Of a stretch of 64,000 nt of DNA, positions 9,105-18,640 are shown one piece after another. The notes beneath the pieces were generated by a model. It was not told the DNA's origin, did no database searches, and was given only the letters and a program-made list of their open reading frames with translations. The translations under genes were made by a program, and so were the position numbers. The stretch is from Citrifermentans bremense (GTDB taxonomy: Bacteria > Desulfobacterota > Desulfuromonadia > Geobacterales > Geobacteraceae). The first letter of the stretch is position 1. Every line of letters begins with the position of its first letter. The DNA lies in assembly GCF_014218275.1 (NCBI RefSeq), contig NZ_AP023213.1:62001-126000 (forward strand), given 5' to 3'.

Positions 9105-12100
9105 TTACGGGTTGGTCCGTATGGGCGAAGGAGTAGCGGCTACCCATGCGGAGGAGACGATGTTCCCGTTGTTGGCGCGGACCCGGTAGTAGTAGTTGGT
9201 GTTCCGTGCCAGGCCGGTCTGGGTCAGCGTGGTCACCCCTGCCCCAACGTTGGCGTTGCTAACGCCGGTGGTGAAGGTGGCGTTGGTGGCGCGCTGCACT
9301 GTGAAGCCGGTCTCGTTGTTGGAGAGATCCTGCCAATTCAGGATCACGGTCCTGCTGTTGCCGTTGCCGTTCGGGCCGTTGACGGCGGTGACGCCGGCCG
9401 GCGCTGCAGGGAGGGCCGGAAGGAGCAGCGGTGCTGCCACCGCGTATCCGGAGAGCCCTGCGGCGTTGATGGCCGCCACGCGGTAGACGTAGGTGGTGTC
9501 GGTTGCCCCGGCTGCCACCGTCTTGTCGATGTAGCTCACGGCGCCGGTGTTGCTGCGTGCCCCGAGTTTGGCTACCTGGACGAAGGCGCCGCCGTTGTCG
9601 GAGCGCTCAACCACGAAGCCGATTTCGGTCAGGGCGGTGTCGGTGAAGCTGAGGGTTACCTGCGGTCCTGCCTGCAGGGTGGCGGTGAGCGCGGTCGGTG
9701 TCGCCGGCACGGTGCCGGTCAGAAGCGGAGCGGATACCGAGCTGACGGTCAGGCTCGGCATCTGGCCGCCGTAACCCACGGTGTTCTGCGCCACTACCTG
9801 GTATTTGGCTACCAGGTTCGGATTGTAGTTTGCCGGGTCGACGATGCTCTTTTGTCCGGTGGTGTTGACCGCGCTAAGCGGAGAAGCCACGCTGCCTACG
9901 TTGGTCCAGGTAGCGCCGTCGGTGGTCTTTTGCACCAGGAACCCGGTCTCGCTGATGGAGTTGTCGTTCCAGTTAAGGGTCAGTCTTGCCTTGTTCCCGT
10001 TGCCGTTGATGGCGAAGCTGAGCCCGTCGGCAGGTTTCGGCGGCAAGGCGAGCAATACCGGCCGCATCATGTCCATCTCTTCGTGGCTCAGGATGTGGCA
10101 ATGGTAGACGTACTCCCAACCGAAGTTGACCAGCTGGTTGATGATGGGATCGGTCGGGTTGCCGGAGACGTCTGTCGGCTCGAACATCGAGGTGTCCCCT
10201 GCGGGCATCATCGGGTTGAGCAGCCTGATGCTGTTCGGGATCTCGAACGGGAGGCTCGGGACCACAGGCCTTAGCGCCACGATGGTGTCCTCGAGCGGGC
10301 TGACCCGCACGGTGTCCTTCCATCCCAGTTCGTTTGCATCCGGCGGGATGATGATGTTGTCCCAGGTCACGCGGTTAAGTACCTGCACGTCGTAGAGGTG
10401 GAAGTGGATCGGGTGCGTGTCTACGCCGTTATGGGTGATTTTCCAGATCTGGGTCCCGTCGGCAGTCGAGATCGGGGTTATGTTCAGGTCTCCTTTCGGG
10501 AGGTTGGTGCCGTCGATCAGCTCGGTCGGCGGGTTCACGTACGGGTAGAGGACGACGTTCTGCAGGCCTGGTTTGGCCGGCACGGCCTCGACGCCGATGT
10601 TGGCGGTCATCCTGCCGAACTCGTCGAAGGCAACCGCGTTCATCTCGTCATGGACCGCCTTGGGCTCCAGCGGGATCTGGAATTTGGCCGTCTGGTTCAG
10701 CAGGGTGTTGAAGCCGAAGAGATCGCCACCCTGGTCGGAGATGCGGGCGAAGCCGTCGCATGTCTGGTTGCTGCTTCCCGGTGCGTTGCACCAGCTCTTG
10801 GCCGCGAAGTTGGTGCCGTAGGCTGAGTTGTACGCCGCCTGTCCTACGATGATCGGGTGCTGCCCGGTCTCGAAGACGCTCGGTGTGCCGTCAGGCTGGT
10901 GGGTGAACGCCTGCTGCAGTGCCGGCAGGTTGAAGGGAGCCGCAGGGACGGTCGGGTCGGCAAGGGCGTTGACCTTGATCTGCATCACGGTCCTCGTGTT
11001 CGGGCCGTATCCCGGGAGGACGCCGGGGGCGCCGTTGGGGGAGAGGTCGGGGGCGCCGGTGTAGTAGTCGTAGCTGGGCACCCTGGCCGGGTACGCCGCC
11101 GGGGCGTCGTTGTAGAGGATCAGCGTCTGCCCGGCGTATTTCGAGAAGTCGACGATGACGTCGGCACGCTCGGCAGGTGCCAGGGCGAGGGAGTGCTGGT
11201 CCACGTTACCCACGTCGAAGCGGGTCGGGTCGGTGATCCAGGTGATCGGCTGCGGCGGGATCACCGCCGGGGTCGGCAGGAAGCCGCCCTCGCTCCCTAT
11301 CTGGATCCAGTCCGGCCCTTTCGGCGAGAGGGTGGTGTCCGGGGTCGGGAAGACCACCGGGTCGAGCTGCGCGGCTGCAATTTCCGCTGCGTTCAGCGCC
11401 ACCTCGGTGCCGGTCGAGTCGGCGACGTAGAGCTGCAGGTTGAAGAAGCGGTCGTTCGCCGCGTTCAGGATGCGCAGGCGGTACGCCTTCGGATCCACCG
11501 TGGTGTAGGGGTAAGCGGTGCCGTTGACTATCGGCGTGTCGTTGAACTGCTCCATGCCCACCGAGATGTTCGGGGTTCCCGGGATCAGCTCGGGCTCGCA
11601 GAACGGGTCGGTCTGGTACTGCCAGGAGGTCGGGTCGTCCAGGTTGCAGGCCTTAGCCAAAGGCGTGGTGAAGGCGGTCGCCGGGTCCATGTTGTAGCGC
11701 GGGTTCGGGATCGGCGGATATTTGGGTGTTGCCGGGGGCCAGAACCAGGGGCCGTACATCCAGCGGCCGTACGCGCTCATCCCGGAGGGATCCGAGGGGT
11801 TTTGCGCCGGCATGTAGACGTGGTGGTACCAGAGGTTGCCGTAGCCGCCCCAGCGGGCCTCGTCCCAGGTCGGGTCCGATTCGTAGAGCTGTCCGGTGCG
11901 GGTCGCCTTGTCGCCGGGGGGGACGAAGGTGCGGTCCTGGATGATGAGCGGGATGGTGTCTGCGGCGCCCGGGATGAGCCCCTTATCCAAAAGCGCCTGC
12001 TCGGTGTCGTCCTGGATGATGTAGCCGGCAGCCTGGCCTGCGTACACGTTCAGGCGGGTGATCCCCCAGGAGTGGTCGTGGTAGAACATGAGCCTTGCGC

Positions 12101-13004
12101 TCTGCTGGTTGGTGTAGAAGAAGGTCATGGCGCCGGGGCCCGGATCCGGCATGTCGGGGACGTTGCTCACGCTCACCCCTTTGGGCCAGGGGGTCATCTC
12201 GTCCTTCGGGGTGATCCACTGGTGCGGGGTGCCATCGCTGATCCACGGGGTGATGCCGCCGTGCAGGTGCAGGGTGCTCCTGTTGTCCTTGAAGCACATG
12301 TCGGATTTCGGGTTTTCGGTGCACATCGGGTTACGCACCATGTCGGTCACGCTCTTTCCGTCCATCGGGTCCGTCATCCCCATCGGCCCCATCCCGGAGC
12401 CCATCATGGTGGAGTCGACCGGGAGGAAAAGGTCGCCGCCGGAGCCGGTCGGAAGCAGGTTCCTGAACACGATGCGTACCGGGCGGTCTTTCTTGGCTAC
12501 GATGACAGGGCCCAGGTAGCTCGGCTTGGTGACGCCGGCGTAGCCGACGATGGGTACGTCGGGGGTGCCGTCAACCGTGGCGTTGGCCAGGGGGACCTGT
12601 GCGCCGGGGACGACCGTCGTGGAGAGCTGCACGTAGCCGCGCAGAAGCGTCGGCGGTAGGTCGGAGTGCATCTTCTGCCGGTACTGCACCAGGCCGATCT
12701 CGTAGTAGTCCGCATCGGCGTAGGTGGTCGTGTCCGGGACCGCCACCGGGAGGAAGTTCCCCAGATCGTTGGCGTTGGCTTCGCCCAGCCCCGGCAGGCG
12801 GTTCACGAATTTCTTGATGCCGCCGGTGACGACGCCGGTAGAGAGGTCCTTGGAAGGAAGCGGGCTGAGCGCCCAGTTAGGATAAGGCCCGTAGTAGTGA
12901 GGGACCTTCGTTTCGTCGATTGCCTGTGCGGTCTGCGGGTAAATCCCCAACGTCATGACCAGCATAGCCAGGCCTGTCATCACCATTTTAGTCAGCCTGT
13001 TCAT
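9105..13004 (-). CDS. Secreted multicopper oxidase-like protein with three fibronectin type III domains (OmpB-like)
   Basis: This large exported protein (1299 aa) has a Sec signal ending near AQAID. All four multicopper-oxidase copper motifs are intact: HLH (246-248), YHDH (308-311), HPIHFH (864-869) and YHCHILSHEEMDM (from 967), so types 1, 2 and 3 copper sites should form. About 600 residues of non-consensus sequence separate the halves. From about residue 995 three fibronectin III-like repeats follow, each with an ETGFxV or EIGFVV signature. Size and order match OmpB of Geobacter sulfurreducens, a secreted multicopper protein needed for reduction of insoluble Fe(III)/Mn(IV) oxides; assignment to it is inference. 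The ATG at 13004 has GGAGGAG upstream, better than the start 30 bp earlier. Confidence 0.88.
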   Translation of the reverse strand: MNRLTKMVMTGLAMLVMTLGIYPQTAQAIDETKVPHYYGPYPNWALSPLPSKDLSTGVVTGGIKKFVNRLPGLGEANANDLGNFLPVAVPDTTTYADADYYEIGLVQYRQKMHSDLPPTLLRGYVQLSTTVVPGAQVPLANATVDGTPDVPIVGYAGVTKPSYLGPVIVAKKDRPVRIVFRNLLPTGSGGDLFLPVDSTMMGSGMGPMGMTDPMDGKSVTDMVRNPMCTENPKSDMCFKDNRSTLHLHGGITPWISDGTPHQWITPKDEMTPWPKGVSVSNVPDMPDPGPGAMTFFYTNQQSARLMFYHDHSWGITRLNVYAGQAAGYIIQDDTEQALLDKGLIPGAADTIPLIIQDRTFVPPGDKATRTGQLYESDPTWDEARWGGYGNLWYHHVYMPAQNPSDPSGMSAYGRWMYGPWFWPPATPKYPPIPNPRYNMDPATAFTTPLAKACNLDDPTSWQYQTDPFCEPELIPGTPNISVGMEQFNDTPIVNGTAYPYTTVDPKAYRLRILNAANDRFFNLQLYVADSTGTEVALNAAEIAAAQLDPVVFPTPDTTLSPKGPDWIQIGSEGGFLPTPAVIPPQPITWITDPTRFDVGNVDQHSLALAPAERADVIVDFSKYAGQTLILYNDAPAAYPARVPSYDYYTGAPDLSPNGAPGVLPGYGPNTRTVMQIKVNALADPTVPAAPFNLPALQQAFTHQPDGTPSVFETGQHPIIVGQAAYNSAYGTNFAAKSWCNAPGSSNQTCDGFARISDQGGDLFGFNTLLNQTAKFQIPLEPKAVHDEMNAVAFDEFGRMTANIGVEAVPAKPGLQNVVLYPYVNPPTELIDGTNLPKGDLNITPISTADGTQIWKITHNGVDTHPIHFHLYDVQVLNRVTWDNIIIPPDANELGWKDTVRVSPLEDTIVALRPVVPSLPFEIPNSIRLLNPMMPAGDTSMFEPTDVSGNPTDPIINQLVNFGWEYVYHCHILSHEEMDMMRPVLLALPPKPADGLSFAINGNGNKARLTLNWNDNSISETGFLVQKTTDGATWTNVGSVASPLSAVNTTGQKSIVDPANYNPNLVAKYQVVAQNTVGYGGQMPSLTVSSVSAPLLTGTVPATPTALTATLQAGPQVTLSFTDTALTEIGFVVERSDNGGAFVQVAKLGARSNTGAVSYIDKTVAAGATDTTYVYRVAAINAAGLSGYAVAAPLLLPALPAAPAGVTAVNGPNGNGNSRTVILNWQDLSNNETGFTVQRATNATFTTGVSNANVGAGVTTLTQTGLARNTNYYYRVRANNGNIVSSAWVAATPSPIRTNP

Positions 13005-13064
13005 AGTCTCCTCCAATGCCTTGCGAAATAACATCAGGTGTCGGCTGCCTCTACAAGGCGGGCT

Positions 13065-13283
13065 TTATTTCCCGGCCTGGGCCTGCTGCCTCTTCAATTG
13101 CCCTTTCTTCCTCACATCCTGCATCTTCTTGTCTCGCTGCATCCTGTACTGCATCACCTTCTTCGAGTTCTCTATACCGGGCGAGCTCTTGCGCAGGTTC
13201 GCTCCCTTGGGAGCGGCGTACGCCGTTGCTGTCAGGGATAGCGCCACGAAAAGCCCTGCTGCCATCGTGATGATCCGCTTCAT
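13065..13283 (-). CDS. Small secreted basic protein upstream of the multicopper protein
   Basis: A 72-aa protein starting at the ATG at 13283 (GGAGGT site in front) with a signal peptide cleaved near AYAAP. The mature part of about 50 residues is rich in Lys, Arg and Gln with almost no aromatic residues, and looks helical. I recognise no family. It sits 60 bp upstream of the multicopper gene in the same direction, so the two probably share a transcript; a role as partner, chaperone or copper-delivery helper would be a guess, and it has no Cys or His metal motif. Confidence 0.7.
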   Translation of the reverse strand: MKRIITMAAGLFVALSLTATAYAAPKGANLRKSSPGIENSKKVMQYRMQRDKKMQDVRKKGQLKRQQAQAGK

Positions 13284-13315
13284 AACAGTTACCTCCTTGA
13301 TTGTTGGAGTCTGGT

Positions 13316-13361
13316 GCAACCAGTGAAGCAACCCCCTTGGCTGGAGCCTCTTCCTGGTTGC
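13316..13361 (-). promoter_or_regulatory. Leader with alternative pairing upstream of the small secreted protein
   Basis: On the minus-strand transcript one GCAACC (13361-13356) can pair with either of two downstream GGTTGC copies (13333-13328 or 13321-13316). The outer partner gives 8 bp (GCAACCAG/CTGGTTGC). This could be a two-state leader just before the ribosome site at about 13290, but it matches no riboswitch family I recognise. Confidence 0.25.
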
Positions 13362-13489
13362 GTTGTCGTTGATATTACAGGGACCATGCCAGCCCCTCAT
13401 TGTGACGATTTTCGCATGTGATTACTGGAGCTTAGAAGGTGGGTACGGGTCGGGCGGGAAAAGGGAGGCCTGCCCCTTTTGAGCAGGGG

Positions 13490-13530
13490 CACCCCGCCAA
13501 CAGGACCATGCTGATCCTATTGGCGGGGTG
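13490..13530. repeat. Long inverted repeat in the kinase/multicopper intergenic region
   Basis: Arms CACCCCGCCAACAGGA (13490-13505) and TCCTATTGGCGGGGTG (13515-13530) match in 15 of 16 positions around a 9-nt loop. It lies about 100 bp past the stop of the minus-strand kinase gene, so it may end that transcript, but no T-run follows on that strand. Confidence 0.6.
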
Positions 13531-13627
13531 TTGCGTCACGCAGTCTTTTTTTCGCAGCTGAAACTTTTTTCGCACCCTTTCGCAGAAGGGGGAGAGGAAA
13601 ACCGAAGGAAATGACAGGGGACGGGGG

Positions 13628-16456
13628 TCAGGCGTCGGGGGAAAGGGTATGCGCCTTCTCCCCGAGAGCCGAACGCACCTTGGCGGCCAGGGACCTGACG
13701 TCGAATGGTTTCTGCAGGAAATTTACGCTGTCGTGCAGCACGCCGTGGTCGGCGATGATGTCCGCCGTGTAGCCGGACATGAACAGGCATTTGAGCCCGG
13801 GATGCACCGACCTGAGCTCCCTGGCGAGGTCCCTGCCGTTCATCCCCGGCATTACCACGTCGGTCAGGAGCAGGTCTATCATCTCGGTGCCGGAGGTGAC
13901 CTGTCTGAGCGCGTCTTCGGGCCCAGCGGCGACCATGATCCGGTACCCCAGGCTCTCCAGGATGTTCCGGCTCATCTCCGTCACGCTCGGCTCGTCCTCG
14001 ACTAGTAGGATGGTCTCCTTCCCACCTAGGATCGGCTCCGGCTCGGCGTCCACCCCTTCGATCTGCGCGCCCCTGGAGATGCAGGGGAGGAAGATGCTGA
14101 AGGTCGTGCCGGATCCCGGCTTGCTCTCCACCTTGATCCCCCCCTGGTTCTGCTTCACGATCCCGTACACGGTGGCTAGGCCCAGACCCGTACCCTTGCC
14201 GATCTCCTTGGTGGTGAAGAACGGCTCGAAGATGTGCTCCTGCGCCTCGGGCGGGATACCCTGACCTGTGTCGCTGACCGTCAGCATCACGTAGCTGCCG
14301 GGGGAGAGGTCGCTGTTGCCGCGGCACTCCCTCTCGGACAGGGTGACGTTTGCGGTGAGGATGGTTAGCCTGCCGATCCCGGATATGGCGTCCCGGGCGT
14401 TGACGCAGAGGTTTGCCAGCATCTGGTCTACCTGCGCCGGGTCGATCTTGACCTGTTCCAGCTTGGGCCCCGGCGCCCAGACCAGCTCTATCCCCTCCCC
14501 GATCAGCCGCTCGAGCATGCGCAGCATCCCGGACACGGTCTCGTTCAGGTCTAGTACTTTCGGCTCGACCGTCTGCCTCCTGGCAAAGGCCAGGAGCTGC
14601 CTGGTCATGTCGGCAGAGCGCTTGCCGGCATCGAGGATCGCCTCCAGGTGCATGCGCTGCGGGTTGTCTTTGTCCATCAGGCAAAGCTCGGCATGCCCGA
14701 GGATCACGCTGAGCATGTTGTTGAAATCGTGCGCCACCCCGCCCGCAAGCCTTCCCACCGACTCCATCTTCTGGGCCTGGTGGAACTGCTCCTCCACCTT
14801 GCGGTACTGGGTGATGTCCATGGCGATGGAGAGTAGCGCCTTCTTCCCGGCCACGTTGATGATCTCTCCCCAGTTCTTGCAGAGGATCTTCTCGCCTGAC
14901 TTGGTGGTGCAGGAGACCTCCAGGTCCTGGATCCTGCCGTCGCGCTCTATCCTCCCCCTTGCCAGCTCGTCGTCCGGCGGCGTTATCCACCCAAGTTCCA
15001 CCGCACTCTTGCCGATGCTCTCCTCGCGGCTGAAGCCGGAAACGGAGCAGAACTTGTTGTTGACGTCCAGATAGCGGCCGTCCTCGAGGGAGAAGATGGT
15101 GATCATGACCGGGGCGCTGTTGTAGGCGGCGGAGAACTTCTCGTTGCTGTCGCGCAACCGCTCCTCCATTTTCCATCTTTCCCTTACCTCCGCCTGGAGT
15201 TCCCGGTTCAGCACCTCGAGCTGCATGGTGCGCTCGGCCACCCTCTGCTCCAGCCCCTCCTGGGACTGCCTGAGCCGGTCCACCATCGAGTTGAAGGAGC
15301 AGCCGAGCTCGATGGTCTCCCTGCTACCTTCCAGCGGGACCCGCTGCCCCAGGTCGCCTTCCTCGATCTCGCCTGCGACGCGCGCCATGTTCTGCAGCGG
15401 ACGGCCTAGGTAGCGGGCGATGAAGAGGGAGCAGGCGAAGGTGAGGGCGATGCCGCAAAGGCTGAAGAGAAGGGCCCGCTGCAGCTGCCTGCGGATGGGG
15501 GCGAGCGCCTCGGCCTCGTCGATCTTGACCTCCATCCCCCAGGCCCGCTCGGGGTCGAGAGGGATGTGCCGGTAAGCGGTAAGCACCGGCACCCCGCGGT
15601 AGTCGGCGGTCTTCATCGCCCCCTCGCCCCCCTCTGTGGCAAGCCTGGCCGTCTTGGCCCCGTTGACGCTGCGCAAGGGGGAGGTCGGGGAACCGTCCTT
15701 CAGGGGGTGCTTCGTGCTCATGAGAAAGCGGAGCTTGTCGTCGACGAGGACCACCTCCCCCGACCTACCCAGCACGCCGGCTATGGAACCCTCGAGCACA
15801 GGCTTCATCACCTGGTCGAGGTCCACGGAGAAGTCGAGCAGCAAAAGCGGCTTCTCGTCCGGCGTCAAGTCCTGCCCGATCTGCCTGACGATGTGCAGCC
15901 GTGCCGCGCGGCCCCTTTCCTCCGCCGTCAGGCTGATGGTCTCGTTCATCCCGGTGGCCGTCGCCTCAGCGACAAGCGACTGCGTGGCCGAGGGATCGGG
16001 TGCGCCGTTGTCGCTGGCGGCGATTACTTTGCCGCTTTTGGGGTCGATGATGCGGACCGCGTCGTAGCGGTAGGTGGTGCGGATCAATTCCAGCCATGCG
16101 TCCAGTTCGGCGTGCGGGTGCGGGCTCGCGGGTTTAGTAATCCTGCAGGCCGCGAGCTCCCTGACGTAGGGGCTCTCGGCGGCAACGCGCGCGTCGCCGC
16201 GCCTTTCCTCGAGCCACACCGTGATCAGCTTCTTGTTCACGTCGGCGACGCTGGAGAGGATGGTGAGCTCTTTGGCGGTGCTGTCCGCGATCTTGCCCCG
16301 CACCAACCCGAACGGCAGGCCGTACAGCTCGCTTAGCTGGATGGACATGAAAACGAGCAGGGAGAGGGTGCAGAAGGTGATGATGATCCTGCCGCTTATC
16401 CCGGAATGCCACGGCATGGGCCGGCGTTCCTTTCCCCTGGGGTCAGTTTTGGTCAT
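13628..16456 (-). CDS. Membrane-bound hybrid sensor histidine kinase (Cache-HAMP-PAS-HisKA-HATPase-REC)
   Basis: A 942-aa inner-membrane sensor. Order: TM helix near residues 22-42, an extracytoplasmic Cache-like sensor (about 45-320), a second TM (about 325-350), HAMP (LQNMARVAGEIEEGDLG), a coiled coil, a PAS domain (about 435-545), HisKA with phospho-His in VAHDFNNML, HATPase ([20 protein letters not shown]) and a C-terminal receiver with Asp in LLLTDVVMPGMNG. The first 14 bp overlap the end of the upstream solute-binding protein gene, so it is the third cistron of that operon. An alternative in-frame ATG lies at 16417. The linkage suggests that its periplasmic domain reads ligand-bound binding proteins. 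Confidence 0.9.
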   Translation of the reverse strand: MTKTDPRGKERRPMPWHSGISGRIIITFCTLSLLVFMSIQLSELYGLPFGLVRGKIADSTAKELTILSSVADVNKKLITVWLEERRGDARVAAESPYVRELAACRITKPASPHPHAELDAWLELIRTTYRYDAVRIIDPKSGKVIAASDNGAPDPSATQSLVAEATATGMNETISLTAEERGRAARLHIVRQIGQDLTPDEKPLLLLDFSVDLDQVMKPVLEGSIAGVLGRSGEVVLVDDKLRFLMSTKHPLKDGSPTSPLRSVNGAKTARLATEGGEGAMKTADYRGVPVLTAYRHIPLDPERAWGMEVKIDEAEALAPIRRQLQRALLFSLCGIALTFACSLFIARYLGRPLQNMARVAGEIEEGDLGQRVPLEGSRETIELGCSFNSMVDRLRQSQEGLEQRVAERTMQLEVLNRELQAEVRERWKMEERLRDSNEKFSAAYNSAPVMITIFSLEDGRYLDVNNKFCSVSGFSREESIGKSAVELGWITPPDDELARGRIERDGRIQDLEVSCTTKSGEKILCKNWGEIINVAGKKALLSIAMDITQYRKVEEQFHQAQKMESVGRLAGGVAHDFNNMLSVILGHAELCLMDKDNPQRMHLEAILDAGKRSADMTRQLLAFARRQTVEPKVLDLNETVSGMLRMLERLIGEGIELVWAPGPKLEQVKIDPAQVDQMLANLCVNARDAISGIGRLTILTANVTLSERECRGNSDLSPGSYVMLTVSDTGQGIPPEAQEHIFEPFFTTKEIGKGTGLGLATVYGIVKQNQGGIKVESKPGSGTTFSIFLPCISRGAQIEGVDAEPEPILGGKETILLVEDEPSVTEMSRNILESLGYRIMVAAGPEDALRQVTSGTEMIDLLLTDVVMPGMNGRDLARELRSVHPGLKCLFMSGYTADIIADHGVLHDSVNFLQKPFDVRSLAAKVRSALGEKAHTLSPDA

Positions 16457-17528
16457 AGTCGAACCTGGCGATACGGTACTTCGCCGCGTTGCGCAGGACC
16501 TGGTCCACGTAGTCGAGCCTGAACGCCCCCTGGCACATCTGCCAGGGGACCGTGGGGGGGATTTTCCCGACCTTCTTGAGGAAGCGGAATTCTTCGGCCA
16601 TCGACCCCCCCTCCGCGTCTATACCTTTGGGCATGCGGGGGGTGAAGGCGATGGCTGAGAGTTCGCGGCGCAGGTCCTCGGCCTGCGAGCGCCGCTCCCG
16701 TGAGGCCTGCCTGGGCTGGAGCGACTTGACGTCCTGGAGGTTCCATCCCGCCACCCGCTCAAGCGCCCTGTTCTCCTTGGCCAGCCATTTCATGCAGCGC
16801 ACCAGGGCAGCAGCCATCTGGCGTGGCAGCTCCGGGCGCCTGTCGGCGAGGTTCTTGGAAAAGGCCGCGAAGGATAGGCTGCGATGCTTGCCGATGGCGG
16901 CGAAGCGGTCGGGGTAGCGCGCCAGGGTCAGCTCCGGGGTGGGCGCCCACGCCGCATAGGCGTCGACCTTTCCCTTGAGGAGCGCCTCCTCCATCTCGGT
17001 CACCTCCAGTGGCACCATGGTGACGTCGGACTCGGTGAGCCCCGAGTTGGAAAGGGTCTTCAGCAAGACGTAGTGGCCGGTGCTCCCGAAGGTGTTGGCT
17101 ATCCTCTTTCCCTTTAGGTCGCTGGGCAAAAGTCCCATCGGCCCCACCACCGCGCCGTAGTTCTGCTTTATCAGGGCAATGGCGTAGAGGGGAACGCCGG
17201 AGGAAACGGCCTTGAGGAAAGGCATGTCCCCTAAAGTGGCAACCTGTGCCTTCCCGGAGGAGAGGTAGCTCGCCGCTTCGCAGCCGTCGCGCACCGGCAC
17301 CATCTGCAGCGACACGCCCAAGCGCGTGAGCTCCTCGCGCAGCACCCGGTCGTGTTTCAGAGCAGCGGCCAGCGCCCCGCCCGGAGAAGCGAGGGGCTGG
17401 TAGGTGAAGACCACCGTCTCGGGTTTGGCGTTGCCTTTCGCGTCGCAGCGGGAAGGGTGCGGCAGTACCAGCGCCAGCAGGATCAGGAGGATGACTGCGA
17501 AGCGTGGGAGCATGGGGATTGTGGGCAT
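16443..17528 (-). CDS. Periplasmic solute-binding protein, SsuA/NMT1-like (second copy)
   Basis: A 361-aa exported protein with a signal peptide in the first 30 residues. Its two-lobed binding-protein features, for example VATLGDMPFLKAVSSGVPL, GKRIANTFGSTGHYVLL and KGKVDAYAAWAPTPEL, resemble the NMT1/SsuA group that binds sulfonates, nitrate or pyrimidine-like ligands. It is clearly paralogous to the gene just upstream: both share FGST.HY.LL, SxLTESDV and an Ala-Trp pocket motif. The separation is 11 bp. No ABC permease or ATPase is present in the window, so a role in sensing rather than uptake is likely. The ligand is unknown. Confidence 0.82.
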   Translation of the reverse strand: MPTIPMLPRFAVILLILLALVLPHPSRCDAKGNAKPETVVFTYQPLASPGGALAAALKHDRVLREELTRLGVSLQMVPVRDGCEAASYLSSGKAQVATLGDMPFLKAVSSGVPLYAIALIKQNYGAVVGPMGLLPSDLKGKRIANTFGSTGHYVLLKTLSNSGLTESDVTMVPLEVTEMEEALLKGKVDAYAAWAPTPELTLARYPDRFAAIGKHRSLSFAAFSKNLADRRPELPRQMAAALVRCMKWLAKENRALERVAGWNLQDVKSLQPRQASRERRSQAEDLRRELSAIAFTPRMPKGIDAEGGSMAEEFRFLKKVGKIPPTVPWQMCQGAFRLDYVDQVLRNAAKYRIARFDYDQN

Positions 17529-17539
17529 CGGGGTTCTCC

Positions 17540-18640
17540 TCAGAAGGCGTAGTCGAAGGTGTCCAGTTGGTGGCGCTTGTGCCTTGCCAGCAGGCGCGGT
17601 AAAAGCTCGGGGCTGATGCTACCCTCGAACCTTTCTCGCGAAACCTTCTGGGGGAGCTTGCCGATGGACATGAGGAAGTCGAACTCGCGCGCCAGGGCCG
17701 AGCGCGGCTCCTTCTCCGCCGCGGATACAAGCGGCGCGCCCGGCACATCGAGGAGGTCGGTGCGGGTGATCTCGGCGATGTCCTGCGCCGAGAGCCCGGA
17801 CTGCTTGCCGGAGAAGGCGGTCATGCCGTTTAGCGCCCACCTGCTGGCCAAGGCAAGGTTGTCCCCCTTCTTCATCCAGCGGGTCGAGCGGATCAGCGCC
17901 GCGGAGAGCGCATCCGCCGCCGCGGGATCGCTTTCCACGAGCCTGCGGGAGAGCAGGAAATAAGAGGCACTCACCTGGCGGTAAATCGGGGTGAACTGTC
18001 CCGGGTACTTCTTCATGGCGGCCGTCGGGATCGGCTCCCATGCGGCGAAGGCGTCGATCTCCCCTCTGGCGAGCGCGTCAGGCATGAGCGCCGTGTCCAT
18101 CAGCACGATGTTCACGTCGCTTTCGGTCAGCCTGGCGGACCTCAGGGCCTGCAACAGGGCGTAGTGAGAGGTCGAGCCGAAGGCGTTCCCCACCTTCTTC
18201 CTGCGCAACTGCTCCAGGACCAGCCCGCTTCGCGCGACGACGGAAGCGTAGCTTCGCTTGATGGTCCCTGCGATCAGCATCTCCCCGGTGCTCGCGGCCT
18301 CGATGGCGGGCATGTCTGAGATCAGGGCGGCGTCCACCTTCCCCTTCCTGATGTAGGGGAGGGCATCCGACCCCTTGGTCAGGGTGCGGAATTCGGCACG
18401 GACGCCGGCGCGGCCGAGGGTCTTCATAAGCACCCTGTCCCGCTTGAGCACCTCTCCCAGCACCGCGACCGGTACCGCCATCGGGAAGTACACCACCGTT
18501 ATCACGCGCTTTTGCCCCCCCTTTGCCGGCCGGTCCGGGGACTCCTTCGCGCCGGCTGAACCTGCGCCCAGCCGGGGGACCAGCAGTATCAGCAGCAGGA
18601 TGATGATCGGCCGCCTCACGATCGACGCTAGCTTTTCCAT
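17540..18640 (-). CDS. Periplasmic solute-binding protein, SsuA/NMT1-like (first copy)
   Basis: A 366-aa protein, first cistron of a three-gene operon with a paralogous binding protein and a hybrid kinase. The ATG at 18640 has GGAG five bases upstream; a GTG at 18646 lies too close to that site. A signal peptide or anchor (IIILLLILLV) leads the mature protein. Motifs include KGKVDAALISDMPAIEAAS, VGNAFGSTSHYALLQAL and GEIDAFAAWEPIPTA. The family binds small anions or heteroaromatic ligands. The cluster has no transporter, and two different binding proteins could allow the kinase to discriminate between ligands. This is inference from layout only. Confidence 0.82.
   Translation of the reverse strand: MEKLASIVRRPIIILLLILLVPRLGAGSAGAKESPDRPAKGGQKRVITVVYFPMAVPVAVLGEVLKRDRVLMKTLGRAGVRAEFRTLTKGSDALPYIRKGKVDAALISDMPAIEAASTGEMLIAGTIKRSYASVVARSGLVLEQLRRKKVGNAFGSTSHYALLQALRSARLTESDVNIVLMDTALMPDALARGEIDAFAAWEPIPTAAMKKYPGQFTPIYRQVSASYFLLSRRLVESDPAAADALSAALIRSTRWMKKGDNLALASRWALNGMTAFSGKQSGLSAQDIAEITRTDLLDVPGAPLVSAAEKEPRSALAREFDFLMSIGKLPQKVSRERFEGSISPELLPRLLARHKRHQLDTFDYAF

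Noticed and set aside
10857-12659. Long plus-strand open frame opposite the multicopper gene
   Set aside because: Arg/Gly/Val-rich shadow without domains; the other strand carries the copper motifs.
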